A DNA stretch of 44,593 nt from Gammaproteobacteria bacterium (GTDB taxonomy: Bacteria; Pseudomonadota; Gammaproteobacteria; Chromatiales; Chromatiaceae): contig JALORY010000003.1 in assembly GCA_025458675.1 (NCBI GenBank), positions 1-44,593 of the forward strand, given 5' to 3'. A program made the position numbers and the translations under genes. Each line of letters opens with the position of its first letter. Position 1 is the stretch's first letter. Below are positions 36,030 through 44,593 of this stretch, one piece after another. A model generated the notes under the pieces. That model did no database searches, was not told the DNA's origin, and was given only the letters and a program-made list of their open reading frames with translations.

Positions 36030-39000
36030 ATGTCACGCCACCTGCGTCGCGCGCTGCCGTCGTCGATCTCCTCCCTGCTCGCCCTCTCGCTGATCGGTCC
36101 GTCCTCCCTGGAGGCCTACCCCATCACCGCGGTGGACCTCGTCGCCGGGCTCGAGGGGACGGAGGCCGCCGATGTCCTTCCGGTGACCGTCTCCGTGGCG
36201 GCGCCGGCGGTCGCATCGGCCGAGCAGCTCGACTTCGTCGCGCTCCTCGGGGGCGGCGACGTCGACGCCTCGTCCACGGCCCTCGCGCGGTCAGCGGGCG
36301 TGGACGGCCGGGCGGGCGACGACACGGTCACCGTCGTGCCGCCGGCGGGTGTCACGGGCACGGCCACCGCACAGGCGAAAGGCGCCCTGGTCGGCGGCTC
36401 GCTGCTCGGCAGCGCCGCCGTGAACGTCGGGGTCGACGCCACGGCGGTCGCCACCGGGCTGGACGGCGGAGCCGACGCCGACCGCGTGAGCGCGGCGACG
36501 ACCGGAACGACCGCCGACGCCCGCGCGCGGGGCGTGTCCCTGGCCCTCGCGGTCGACGGCACGCTGGCGGGCAGCGACGCCACGGCCGGCAGCGCCGTCG
36601 TGCAGGCGGCCACGCAGTCGGCGGCGCAGGCCGTCGCGCTGCAGGGCGGCGCGGGGGGCGACACGCTGCTGGGCAACGGGAGTCTGTCGGCCACGGCCGG
36701 TGCGCACACGACCGCGGTGGCAGCGGGGATCTCCGTCGGCGTGGGTGTCGGCGGCGACGTGGCCGCGGCCGCGGGCCTGAGCGACGCCTCGGGGCGTGCC
36801 GAGGCGAGCGCCACCGGTCTCGCCGGCGGCGAGGGGGCGGACACGCTGCGGACCGAGGGGGGCCGCGTGGACCTGAGCGCCGACGCCGGCACCGCAGCGG
36901 TGGGCGTCAGCCTCGGGATCAGCGGCAGCGTGTCGGGCGACGCGGCAACGGCACCGCCGGTCAGCCGCTCCGGCGCCACCGCAGCGGCACGGGTCACCGG
37001 ACTCTCGGGCGGCGCGGGCGACGACGTCGTCGTCAGCGGCCAGCCGGTCACGGGCAGCGCCCGCAGCGACGCGACGGCCGTCGGGGTGTCGGTCGGCGTC
37101 ACGGTCGCCAAGGGCGGCACGGTCTCGGGCGGCGCCCTCAGCAACGCGGCGGTGACCGCGCTCTCGGGCGCGACCGGCATCGACGGCGGTGACGGGAACG
37201 ACGTGCTGGGCGGGACGGGCGCCCTCACCCTGACTGCGCGCTCCGACGCGACCGCGGTCGGCGTCGGCGTCGCCATCGCGGGCACGGTCGCGGTCGGCGG
37301 AACGGCCGACGGCGGCGTCGCGGGCACGGCGCTGAGCGACTCGCAGGCCACGGCCGAGGCGTCGGCCGTCGGCGTCGAAGGCGGCGGCGGAGCGGACACG
37401 ATCGACAACGGCGGCGTCATCACCGCCGGTGCCGTGGCCCACGCGACCGCGGTCGCCGTGACCGTCGCCGGCGACGTCAACGTCGGCATCGATGTCACGC
37501 CGGACGGCGACGTCTCGGGGGCGGCTCTCAGCGACGCGCGCGTCGGCAGCGCTGCTGCCACCACGGGCATCGCGGGGGGGGCGGAGGGCGACGGTATCAC
37601 CAACCGCGGCGCACTCAGCCTCACCAGCGAGGCGCGGTCGACCGGCGTCGCCGTCGGGCTCACCCTCGCGGGCAATGTCGCGTACAAGCCGCCCGCGGAC
37701 GAAGGGGCTGCGCCGCCCGCCGGCGACGAGGACGACGACAGCGCACCGAAGGTCGGCGGTCGGGCGTTGGGCAACGCCGCGACCACCGCGCAGGCCACGA
37801 CCCGAGGGCTCGCGGGCGAGGCGGGCGACGACACCCTGCTCGACGTCGCCACCGGCACGCTGCGGCTGCTGCACGCGACCGCCGATGCGGTCGGCGTGGC
37901 TGCGTCCGTGAACCTGAGCGCGGGCGTCGGCGTCGGCACCGACGCCAAGATCGACGTCTCCGGCGCGGCCGTGAGCGACGTCCGCGTCACGGCGGAGGCC
38001 GTTGCGGCCGCCCTCGAGGGCGGCGCGGGCAAGGACACCGTCACCAACCAGGCCGAGGTCACGGACCTGCGGGCCGACGCCACGGCCACCGGCGTGGCGG
38101 CCGCGCTGACCATCTCCGGTTCGCTCGCCTACAAGGGAGACGCCTCCGGCAAGCTCGCCGGCGAGGCGATGAGCAAGGCGAGCACGCTGGCGGCGGCGCG
38201 CGCCGTGGTCCTCGGCGGCGGGTCGGGCGACGACGTCCTGCTCAACGAGGCGGTGCTGCGCAGCGTCGTGGCGCACGCCGACGCCACCGGCGTCTCGGCC
38301 GCGCTCGGCGTGACGGCGGGGCTCGCCATCGACGGCAGTGCGAAGGACGTCGAGGTGTCCGGCCGCGCGGTCGGGGACGTGGGCGTGGCGGCGACGGCCA
38401 CCGCGATCGGGCTCGACGGCGGCACGGGGCGCGACACGATCACGAATCGGGGCAGCATTCCTGCGCTGCTCGCCGAGTCGGAAGCGACCGGCGTGTCCGT
38501 CGCGGTCAACATCGCCGGGACCCTCGCCTACAAGGGCGAGGCCGACTCGGCGGTCGCCGGCGAGGCGGTGAGCACCAGCACCGCGAGCGCGGACTCGCTC
38601 GCGCTGGGCATCGCCGCGGGAGACGGCGGCGGCGACATCCTCAACACCGCGAGCCTCGGCTCCGTGCGGGCGACGGCGACGACGACGTCGGTCGGCGTGG
38701 GCCTCGCCATCTCGGGACAGGTGGCGTACGCGGAGAAGAAGGACGACGGCACGGGCGAGGACGACGGGGCGAGCGGCGAAGACGCGGCGGCGGGCGACGG
38801 CAAGGAGATCAAGGGTCGCGTGGTGAGCGACGCCCGGGCGCTGGCGACGGCGCTGGCCGGCGGCATCGGCGGGGGCGAAGGCGTCGACGTCGTCGACAAC
38901 CGCGGGGCGATCGCGGCGAGCGCCGTGGCGGACGCCACGGCGGTGGCCGTCTCCGTCGCCGGCAGCGTCAACGTCGGCATCGACGTCGCCCCAAAGGGCG

Positions 39001-42000
39001 ATGTCTCCGGGGCCGCCCTGAGCGACGCGCGCGTGCAGGGCACGGCGACCGCCGTCGGCATCGACGGGGCCGGTGCGGCCGACGGGATCACCAACAGCGC
39101 CGCGCTGAGCGTGAAGAGCGACGCGAAGGCCACGGGGGTCGCGGTCGGCCTGACGATCGCCGGGAACGTGTCGTACGAGAAGGGCGAGGACGGCGCGGGC
39201 GACGGTGCGACGCCGGAGTCGAGCGACGAGGACGAAGGCGCCGGCAAGGTCAGTGGCGATGCGCTGAGCCGCGCCAGCACGACGGCGATCGCGACGACCG
39301 CCGGCATCCTCGGCGGCGACGGCAACGACACCATCGTGAACGAGATCGCCGGCGTCCTGCCGCTGCTCGACGCCGCGAACGCGCTGGCCCGGGCGACCGG
39401 CGTCGCCGCGACGCTGAACCTGGCGGCCGGCGTCGCCGTCGGCAGCGACGCGAAGCTGGACGTGACCGGCGCGGCGGTGAGCGACGTCAGCGTACGCGCC
39501 GACGCCCTCGCGACGGCGATCGATGGCGGCGCGGGCAACGACGCGATCACCAACAGGGCCGCGCTGGCACGGCTGTGGGCCGACGCGACCGCCACCGGCG
39601 TCGCGGCGGCGCTCAATGTCTCGGGCTCGCTCGCGTACGAGGGCGCGGTCTCCGGCAAACTCGCTGGCGAGGCGGTGAGCGACGCGCAGACGCTGGCGAC
39701 GGCGCGAACGGTCGCCTTCGGCGGCGCCGACGGCGACGACACCGTCACGAACGAGGCCGCCCTGGGCGAGATCAAGGCGACGTCGCGCGCCGTCGGCGTG
39801 GCGGCGGCGCTGGGCGTCAGCGCGGGCCTGGCCATCAAGGGCGACGCCAAGGACGTCGAGGTATCCGGGCGCGCCGTGAGCGATGCCAGCGTCACTGCGT
39901 CCGCCACGGCGATCGCGATCGAGGGCGGCGCGGGTGGCGACACGCTGGACAACGAGGGTGCGATCGCGGCCGTGCTCGCCGAGTCGCACGCCACCGGCGT
40001 CGCGGCCTCGCTGAATGTGGCCGGCTCGCTCTCCTACAAGGGCGACACGGACGCCAACGTGGCCGGACAGGCAGTCAGCGACACCAGCGTCACCAGCGCC
40101 GCCCGGGCTGCCGCGATGACCGGCGGGGACGGCGCCGATCACCTCACCAACGGCGCGACCCTGTCGTCGGTCGTCTCGCGGGCCGACGCGGTCGGCGTGG
40201 CGGCGACCCTCGGCGTCGCCGTCAGCGTGACCGTCGAAGGCGACGCCACGGCGAAGGTCGACGGCGGGGCGCTCAGCAAGGGCACCGTGACCGCCGACGC
40301 CGCGACCACCGGCCTCGACGGGGGCGCAGGCGACGACGTGATCGTGAACACCGGCGCCATGCCGTGGCTCGAGAGCGCGGCCGACACCGTCGGCGTCGCG
40401 GCAGGCCTCGGCGTCTCGGCCGTCGTGACGGTGAAGGGCGACACGACCGCGGACGTCACCGGCAACACGCTGAGCGACACGAGCGCGCGGGCGCAGGCGA
40501 CCACGACGGCGTTGTCCGGGGGCGACGGGGTCGACCGCATCGAGAGCTCGGGCGCCCTGAACCTGCTCGCGGGCGCCGACGCGACGGGCATCGCCGCCAG
40601 CCTCAACGTCTCGGCGGCCGTCACCTTCAAGGGCACGCAGGAGGCGGATGTCGGCGGCAACGCGGCGAGCAACGCGAGCGTGACCGCGCTCGCGACCGCG
40701 ACCGGCATCGACGGTGGCGCCGGTAACGACACCCTCGTCAACGACGGCGCGATCACCGTCATGCGGGGCGCCGATGTCGACGCCTACGCGCTTGGCGTGG
40801 CCGCGGCGCTCAACGTCTCCGGCAGCCTGACCATCAAGGGCGTGAGCACCGGCGGCGACGTCGCGGGCACCGCGGCGAGCGACGCCCGCGTCGCGGCGCA
40901 GGCCCTCGCCACCGGCATCGACGGCGGCGACGGCGCGGACGACATCACCAACCGCGCGCCGGTGGTGCTCCTGCCGGCTGCCGAGGCCCTCGGCGTCTCC
41001 GGCAGCCTGAACGTGTCCTTCAACCTGACGGGCGAGTCGTCCGGCGGCGCGTTCAGCGTCGCGGACGTGACCGCGCTCGCCGGCGCCACCGGCGTCGCGG
41101 GCGGCGCGGGCGACGACGTGGTCTCCAACGCGGGCCGGCTCGAGCTGATGAAGCAGGCCCTCGGCGAGAGCCCGATCGACGCCAAGGCCCTGGCGGTGTC
41201 GGTGTCGCTGAACCTCTCGGGCACGCTGAACGGCGACGCCAAGGGCAAGGCGATCGCGACGGCGACGACCACCGCCGACGCGGCGGCCGTCGGCATCGAC
41301 GGCGGCTCGGGTGCGGACCGGCTCACGAACAGCGGCGCGATCGTCGCGGACGTGGGCGCGGAGGCGGACGCCGTCAGCGTCGCCGCGTCGATCACCGTGA
41401 CGGGGGCGACGGGAGGCCACTCGGAGGGCGCCGCGCTCACCGACGCCCGGGCGCTCGCGCGCGCGGCGGCCACCGGCATTCACGGCGGCGACGGCGGCGA
41501 CACCCTCGTCAACACGGGCGCCCTCGACCTGACGAGTGGTGCCGACGCTGCCGCGACCGCGGTCAGCGTCAACCTGTCGGGCGGGCTGGTCGGCAAGGCG
41601 ACGGGCACGGCGCTCGCCGACGGTTCGGCGCACGCCGCGTCGCGCAGCGTCGGGGTCGACGGCGGCGCGGGCGCGGACGGCATCGCCAGCTCGCTGCAGC
41701 CGGTCACGGTGCACGCGCTGTCGTCCGCCGACTCGCAGAGCGTGGCGGTCTCGATCGCCGGGGCGATCGGGCTCGCGCACGGGGCCGCGGTGGCGGACGC
41801 GTCCGCGAGCAGCGACGCCTACGCGGCGGCGCTGGACGGCGGCGCCGGTGCCGACACGATCGACAACGCCAGCGTGCTCGCGGCCACCGCGGGCGCGGTG
41901 GCGATCGCGAAGAGCACGAGCGTGGGGGTGACCTTCGGGGTCGGCACGGCCGAGAACGTCGGCACCGGCAACTCGTCGGCGACCGCGCGGGCGACCGCGA

Positions 42001-44593
42001 CCGGCATCGAGGGCGGGGACGACGGCGACACGATCACCAACCGCGCGGCGATCACGGTCGGCGGCGCGGGCGCGCTGCCGATGGCCAACGCCACGTCGGG
42101 CAGCACGACCGTGGGGGTGACGGTCGCCCTCGGCACGTCGAAGGGCTCGATGTCCTCCGACAGCGCGGCACGGGCGCTCGCCGGCGCCTACGGCATCAGC
42201 GGGGGCGCGGGCGCGGACCACATCGACAACAGCGGGGCGATCACGGCGGGGCGCAAGCCGCCGGACGATCTCAGCAGCCTCATGGCGCGGGCCACCGCGG
42301 GCAGCGACACGGTCAACGTCGCGCTCGGGGCCGGCGGCAGCTTCCAGGACGCCGCGGCGAACGCGTCGGCGCTGGCGGCCACGACGGTCGCCGGCCTCGC
42401 GGGCGGGGCCGGGGTGGACACCATCGACAACCGCGGCGCCATCGAGGCCTACGCGAGCGCCGGGGCGTTCAGCGGCGGGGCGGCGACCAAGGCGTCGCTG
42501 ACCCTCGGCACCTCCGGTGGCGGCGCGAGCTCCGACGCCTCCTCGGTGTCGACCGCGTTCGCGGCGGGCATCGATTCGGGCGCCGACGCGGACGAGGTCC
42601 ACCTGATGGGCAACCTCACCGTCGGGTCCTGGTCGCTCAGCAGCGCGTCGAGCACGGCGCGCGACTACAACATCCTGTCGATCGGCGCCGCGCTGCAGTC
42701 CGCGCTGGCCGACAGCTCGTCGTCGGCCACGGCGGTCGCGCAGGGCATCTACGGCGGAACGGGCCGGGACCTCCTGTCTCTGGGGGACCCGCTGGCGGCC
42801 GGCGCCTACCGCATCGACGTGGACGCCCTGAGCAGCGTGGCCAGCACGTCGCGCGCGTCGAGCGTCGCCGGGCTCACCGGCGGCTCGGTCGAGCAGCAGG
42901 CGCGCTCGGCGGCGGAGACCGTCTCGCACGCCCTCGCGGTCGGCGTCGACGGCGGGGAAGGCAACGACGGGATCGTCGGCGCGGCAAAGATCACGGCGGA
43001 CGCCACGGCCGGTGCGAGCACCACGGGCGTCTCTTCGACGAACACCGGCGTGTCGATCGGCGGCGCGAACCGGGGCGAGTCGATGTCCGACGCGCGGGCC
43101 ACCGTCACGGCGGAGGGCGTCGGCATCCGCGGCGGCGTCGCGGCGCTGGCCGCGGGCGAGACGGACCGGGACACGATCGTCAACGCCGCCCCCGTCGCCG
43201 TCACGGCCACCGCGTCGGGCAGCAGCGAGTCCACGGCGACCGCGAAGGGGCCGGTCACGATCGCCGGCAGCGCTGCGGGAAGGGCGGTCGCCGACGCGTC
43301 GGCCGAGGTGCTGGCGCGCGCCGTCGGCGTCGACGGCGGCGCCGACGACGACGTCATCGAGACGCGCGCGGGCCCGTCCGTGAGCGGCACGATCGACGCC
43401 ACGGCGAACGCCTCGACGACGGTCAAGGCGACGTCGCGGGCCAACGAGGCGGTCGCGTTCGGCGCCGCCTCCAGCATGGGCGTCTCGGATGCGTCGGCGA
43501 GCGTCGCCACCCTGGCCGTCGGCATCGACGCCGGCGCGGGCGACGACGTGGTGAGGACGCGCACCCGCGTCGCCACCACGTCGGAGGCGAGCGGAAACAT
43601 CACGGCGACCTCGGACGTGACCGCCCACGTGGCGTTCGGCGCCGGCTCGACGGGCGCCGTCTCGGACAGCTCGGCCAGCAAGCGGTCCATCGCCGTCGGC
43701 ATCGACGCCGGCAGCGGTGCCGACCTCGTCGAGAACACCGGGGAGATCACCGGCTCGGCGGTGTCTGGTGGCACCGTGGCCTCGAGCTCGTCGGCCAGGA
43801 CCGGCGCGTTCTTCGGCCGCGCGGCCAGCAACGCGGTCTCCTCGGCCTCGCTCGAAGGCGCCACCGACGCCACGGGTGTCCGGGGTGGCGAGGGCGGCGA
43901 CACCCTGCGCAACTACGGCACGGTGCGCGCGACGGCGGACTCGACCCTGACCGTGACGTCGCTGTCCGTGGCGACGGCGAAGTCGACGTTCAGCGGGGCC
44001 AGCGCGGCGACGGACGCGGCGGCGGACGCCGTCGGCTCCGCCGTGAGCCTCGGCATCGGCGGCGACGGGGGCAACGACGTCGTCGAGAACGCCGGCGTGC
44101 TCGACGCCACCGGCTCGGCGACGACGAGCATCCGGCTCGCCAGCATCGCGATCGCGAAGTCCACCTTCGGCAGCGCGAGCACGCTCGCGACGAGCCGCAG
44201 CGTCGGGGCGGCGAGCGTCTCGGCGAGCGGCATCGCCGGCGGCGACGGCGACGACAACGTCACCGTTGCCGACACGGGCCGGGTGACCGTCAAGGCCGAC
44301 GCCGATCTGACCCTCACGCAGCTCACCGTGAGCAGCGCCGGCCCGGCGTACGCCGACGCGCGGGCACGGGCGATCGCCGTGGCCCTCGGCGTGGAGGGCG
44401 GCGACGGCGCCGACCGCCTCGTGAACCTGGGCGACGTGCAGGTCTACGCGCTGCCGCGCGTCCTCGCCGCCACCCGCTCGGCGGGCGGGTACGTCGAGGG
44501 CGACGTGGGCGTGCGGCTCGACGCCGACGCGCGCGGGCTGGACGGCGGGGCCGGCGACGACCTGATCACCAACGCGGGCGACGTCACGGTCCT
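36030..44593 (+). CDS. Giant secreted repeat protein, 3' end beyond the window
   Basis: The first 2,854 codons of a gene open to the window edge. GAGG lies six bases before the ATG, and the first 31 residues look like a Sec signal peptide (MSRHLRRALPSSISSLLALSL). After it the sequence is a string of Gly/Ala/Asp/Thr/Val units of about 53-80 residues. Each has a G(I/L/V)xGGxGxD motif, as in RTX calcium-binding repeats, usually followed by a hydrophobic pair and N-x-G (for example GGAGDDVIVNTG). Alternating Ala/Val-Gly strands and a SGxAxSDA segment separate the motifs. I saw no Cys in the frame. A beta-solenoid surface or exported protein is likely; adhesin or matrix roles are inference. No named family could be assigned. 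The reading frame stays in phase throughout. Confidence 0.8.
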   Translation, partial: MSRHLRRALPSSISSLLALSLIGPSSLEAYPITAVDLVAGLEGTEAADVLPVTVSVAAPAVASAEQLDFVALLGGGDVDASSTALARSAGVDGRAGDDTVTVVPPAGVTGTATAQAKGALVGGSLLGSAAVNVGVDATAVATGLDGGADADRVSAATTGTTADARARGVSLALAVDGTLAGSDATAGSAVVQAATQSAAQAVALQGGAGGDTLLGNGSLSATAGAHTTAVAAGISVGVGVGGDVAAAAGLSDASGRAEASATGLAGGEGADTLRTEGGRVDLSADAGTAAVGVSLGISGSVSGDAATAPPVSRSGATAAARVTGLSGGAGDDVVVSGQPVTGSARSDATAVGVSVGVTVAKGGTVSGGALSNAAVTALSGATGIDGGDGNDVLGGTGALTLTARSDATAVGVGVAIAGTVAVGGTADGGVAGTALSDSQATAEASAVGVEGGGGADTIDNGGVITAGAVAHATAVAVTVAGDVNVGIDVTPDGDVSGAALSDARVGSAAATTGIAGGAEGDGITNRGALSLTSEARSTGVAVGLTLAGNVAYKPPADEGAAPPAGDEDDDSAPKVGGRALGNAATTAQATTRGLAGEAGDDTLLDVATGTLRLLHATADAVGVAASVNLSAGVGVGTDAKIDVSGAAVSDVRVTAEAVAAALEGGAGKDTVTNQAEVTDLRADATATGVAAALTISGSLAYKGDASGKLAGEAMSKASTLAAARAVVLGGGSGDDVLLNEAVLRSVVAHADATGVSAALGVTAGLAIDGSAKDVEVSGRAVGDVGVAATATAIGLDGGTGRDTITNRGSIPALLAESEATGVSVAVNIAGTLAYKGEADSAVAGEAVSTSTASADSLALGIAAGDGGGDILNTASLGSVRATATTTSVGVGLAISGQVAYAEKKDDGTGEDDGASGEDAAAGDGKEIKGRVVSDARALATALAGGIGGGEGVDVVDNRGAIAASAVADATAVAVSVAGSVNVGIDVAPKGDVSGAALSDARVQGTATAVGIDGAGAADGITNSAALSVKSDAKATGVAVGLTIAGNVSYEKGEDGAGDGATPESSDEDEGAGKVSGDALSRASTTAIATTAGILGGDGNDTIVNEIAGVLPLLDAANALARATGVAATLNLAAGVAVGSDAKLDVTGAAVSDVSVRADALATAIDGGAGNDAITNRAALARLWADATATGVAAALNVSGSLAYEGAVSGKLAGEAVSDAQTLATARTVAFGGADGDDTVTNEAALGEIKATSRAVGVAAALGVSAGLAIKGDAKDVEVSGRAVSDASVTASATAIAIEGGAGGDTLDNEGAIAAVLAESHATGVAASLNVAGSLSYKGDTDANVAGQAVSDTSVTSAARAAAMTGGDGADHLTNGATLSSVVSRADAVGVAATLGVAVSVTVEGDATAKVDGGALSKGTVTADAATTGLDGGAGDDVIVNTGAMPWLESAADTVGVAAGLGVSAVVTVKGDTTADVTGNTLSDTSARAQATTTALSGGDGVDRIESSGALNLLAGADATGIAASLNVSAAVTFKGTQEADVGGNAASNASVTALATATGIDGGAGNDTLVNDGAITVMRGADVDAYALGVAAALNVSGSLTIKGVSTGGDVAGTAASDARVAAQALATGIDGGDGADDITNRAPVVLLPAAEALGVSGSLNVSFNLTGESSGGAFSVADVTALAGATGVAGGAGDDVVSNAGRLELMKQALGESPIDAKALAVSVSLNLSGTLNGDAKGKAIATATTTADAAAVGIDGGSGADRLTNSGAIVADVGAEADAVSVAASITVTGATGGHSEGAALTDARALARAAATGIHGGDGGDTLVNTGALDLTSGADAAATAVSVNLSGGLVGKATGTALADGSAHAASRSVGVDGGAGADGIASSLQPVTVHALSSADSQSVAVSIAGAIGLAHGAAVADASASSDAYAAALDGGAGADTIDNASVLAATAGAVAIAKSTSVGVTFGVGTAENVGTGNSSATARATATGIEGGDDGDTITNRAAITVGGAGALPMANATSGSTTVGVTVALGTSKGSMSSDSAARALAGAYGISGGAGADHIDNSGAITAGRKPPDDLSSLMARATAGSDTVNVALGAGGSFQDAAANASALAATTVAGLAGGAGVDTIDNRGAIEAYASAGAFSGGAATKASLTLGTSGGGASSDASSVSTAFAAGIDSGADADEVHLMGNLTVGSWSLSSASSTARDYNILSIGAALQSALADSSSSATAVAQGIYGGTGRDLLSLGDPLAAGAYRIDVDALSSVASTSRASSVAGLTGGSVEQQARSAAETVSHALAVGVDGGEGNDGIVGAAKITADATAGASTTGVSSTNTGVSIGGANRGESMSDARATVTAEGVGIRGGVAALAAGETDRDTIVNAAPVAVTATASGSSESTATAKGPVTIAGSAAGRAVADASAEVLARAVGVDGGADDDVIETRAGPSVSGTIDATANASTTVKATSRANEAVAFGAASSMGVSDASASVATLAVGIDAGAGDDVVRTRTRVATTSEASGNITATSDVTAHVAFGAGSTGAVSDSSASKRSIAVGIDAGSGADLVENTGEITGSAVSGGTVASSSSARTGAFFGRAASNAVSSASLEGATDATGVRGGEGGDTLRNYGTVRATADSTLTVTSLSVATAKSTFSGASAATDAAADAVGSAVSLGIGGDGGNDVVENAGVLDATGSATTSIRLASIAIAKSTFGSASTLATSRSVGAASVSASGIAGGDGDDNVTVADTGRVTVKADADLTLTQLTVSSAGPAYADARARAIAVALGVEGGDGADRLVNLGDVQVYALPRVLAATRSAGGYVEGDVGVRLDADARGLDGGAGDDLITNAGDVTV
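36297..44580 (+). repeat. Array of GGxGxD-containing protein repeats
   Basis: The GxxGG motif starts at 36297, 36456, 36636, 36816, 36999, 37176, 37371 and 37566 in the first part: spacings of 53, 60, 60, 61, 59, 65 and 65 codons. Similar units go on to the last line of the window. Divergence is moderate: the motif and the ATGI/VGI before it are kept, and the linking strands vary. Units beyond about 42200 are more irregular. Confidence 0.85.
37440..40440 (+). repeat. Higher-order tandem duplication of about 1.5 kb inside the giant gene
   Basis: Three sets of markers recur at the same distance: the AAC of NVGID at 37479 and 38970 (1,491 bp), the TAC before the acidic linker at 37683 and 39174 (1,491 bp), and the YxG...SGKLAGEA segment at 38130 and 39636, EVSGRAV at 38346 and 39852, and AYKG at 38529 and 40035 (1,506 bp each). 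Thus a block of about seven units was copied once and has drifted. Confidence 0.8.

Noticed and set aside
36291-43628. A 2,445-codon open frame on the minus strand opposite the giant gene
   Set aside because: It is the antisense of a repetitive, GC3-biased gene. Its translation is Arg/His/Asp-rich with no signal or ribosome site, while the plus strand has a signal peptide, a Shine-Dalgarno and motif periodicity.

Overview
The window is a high-GC, densely coded bacterial chromosome segment. Its gene content (a purC of about 297 residues, DUF1820 and DUF3149 small proteins, a MoxR/DUF58/DUF4381/BatABCD locus, hisBHAF-hisE followed by tatABC, a two-cysteine DsrC-like protein, BolA, TypA) points to a gammaproteobacterium, perhaps of the Chromatiales/Ectothiorhodospiraceae kind. 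That placement is an inference from gene families and order; no rRNA or tRNA gene was seen to confirm it. Coding is strongly biased to G or C at third positions, so long spurious reading frames lie opposite many real genes.

Layout. 1-1459 (minus): 5' part of srkA (stress kinase) behind purC. 1560-2563 (plus): a protein of unknown function and a helix-turn-helix protein with a MbcA/ParS/Xre-like C-terminus. 2603-10177 (minus): one tightly overlapped operon moxR-DUF58-DUF4381-batA-batB-batC-batD, a membrane stress or metallo-chaperone system built on an AAA+ ATPase and von Willebrand A proteins. 10178-10697: a 520-bp AT-richer leader carrying one perfect DnaA box. 10698-13982 (plus): typA, pip, dtd. 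14110-14754 (minus): a 2-oxoglutarate/Fe(II) oxygenase, divergent from the histidine genes. 14885-18006 (plus): hisB-hisH-hisA-hisF-hisE. 18090-19967 (plus): tatA-tatB-tatC, where TatC carries a long C-terminal extension. 19978-22660: a pentapeptide-repeat protein, moaA, a DsrC/TusE-like sulfur carrier and phoU. 22816-24440 (plus): a SafE-type membrane protein overlapping an AAA+/Fis regulator that lacks the sigma54 contact loop. 24451-28132: a divergent pair, a PatZ-like acyltransferase and a histone-deacetylase-like hydrolase. 28172-30222 (minus): small proteins (two membrane proteins, BolA, DUF1820, unknown). 30330-32907 (plus): hisI, gloB and a dihydroorotase with an unusual metal motif. 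32917-35717: a double-domain PTPS/QueD-like protein, a lipoprotein, a 55-residue ORF, a TrmO-like domain with a signal peptide, and a hemolysin-III/PAQR membrane protein. 36030 to the end (plus): the first 2,854 codons of a giant secreted repeat protein that runs off the window.

The most unusual element is the giant gene. After an apparent Sec signal peptide it consists almost wholly of Gly/Ala/Asp/Val/Thr-rich units of about 53-80 residues. Each unit carries one RTX-like GGxGxD motif, often followed by an Asn-Gly turn, and a higher-order duplication of about 1.5 kb lies inside it. I could not assign it to a named family. Further candidates for a second look are the GAFTGA-less AAA+ regulator, the TatC fusion, the exported TrmO-like domain, the complementary two-domain PTPS protein, the QxH dihydroorotase and the divergent acylase/deacylase pair.
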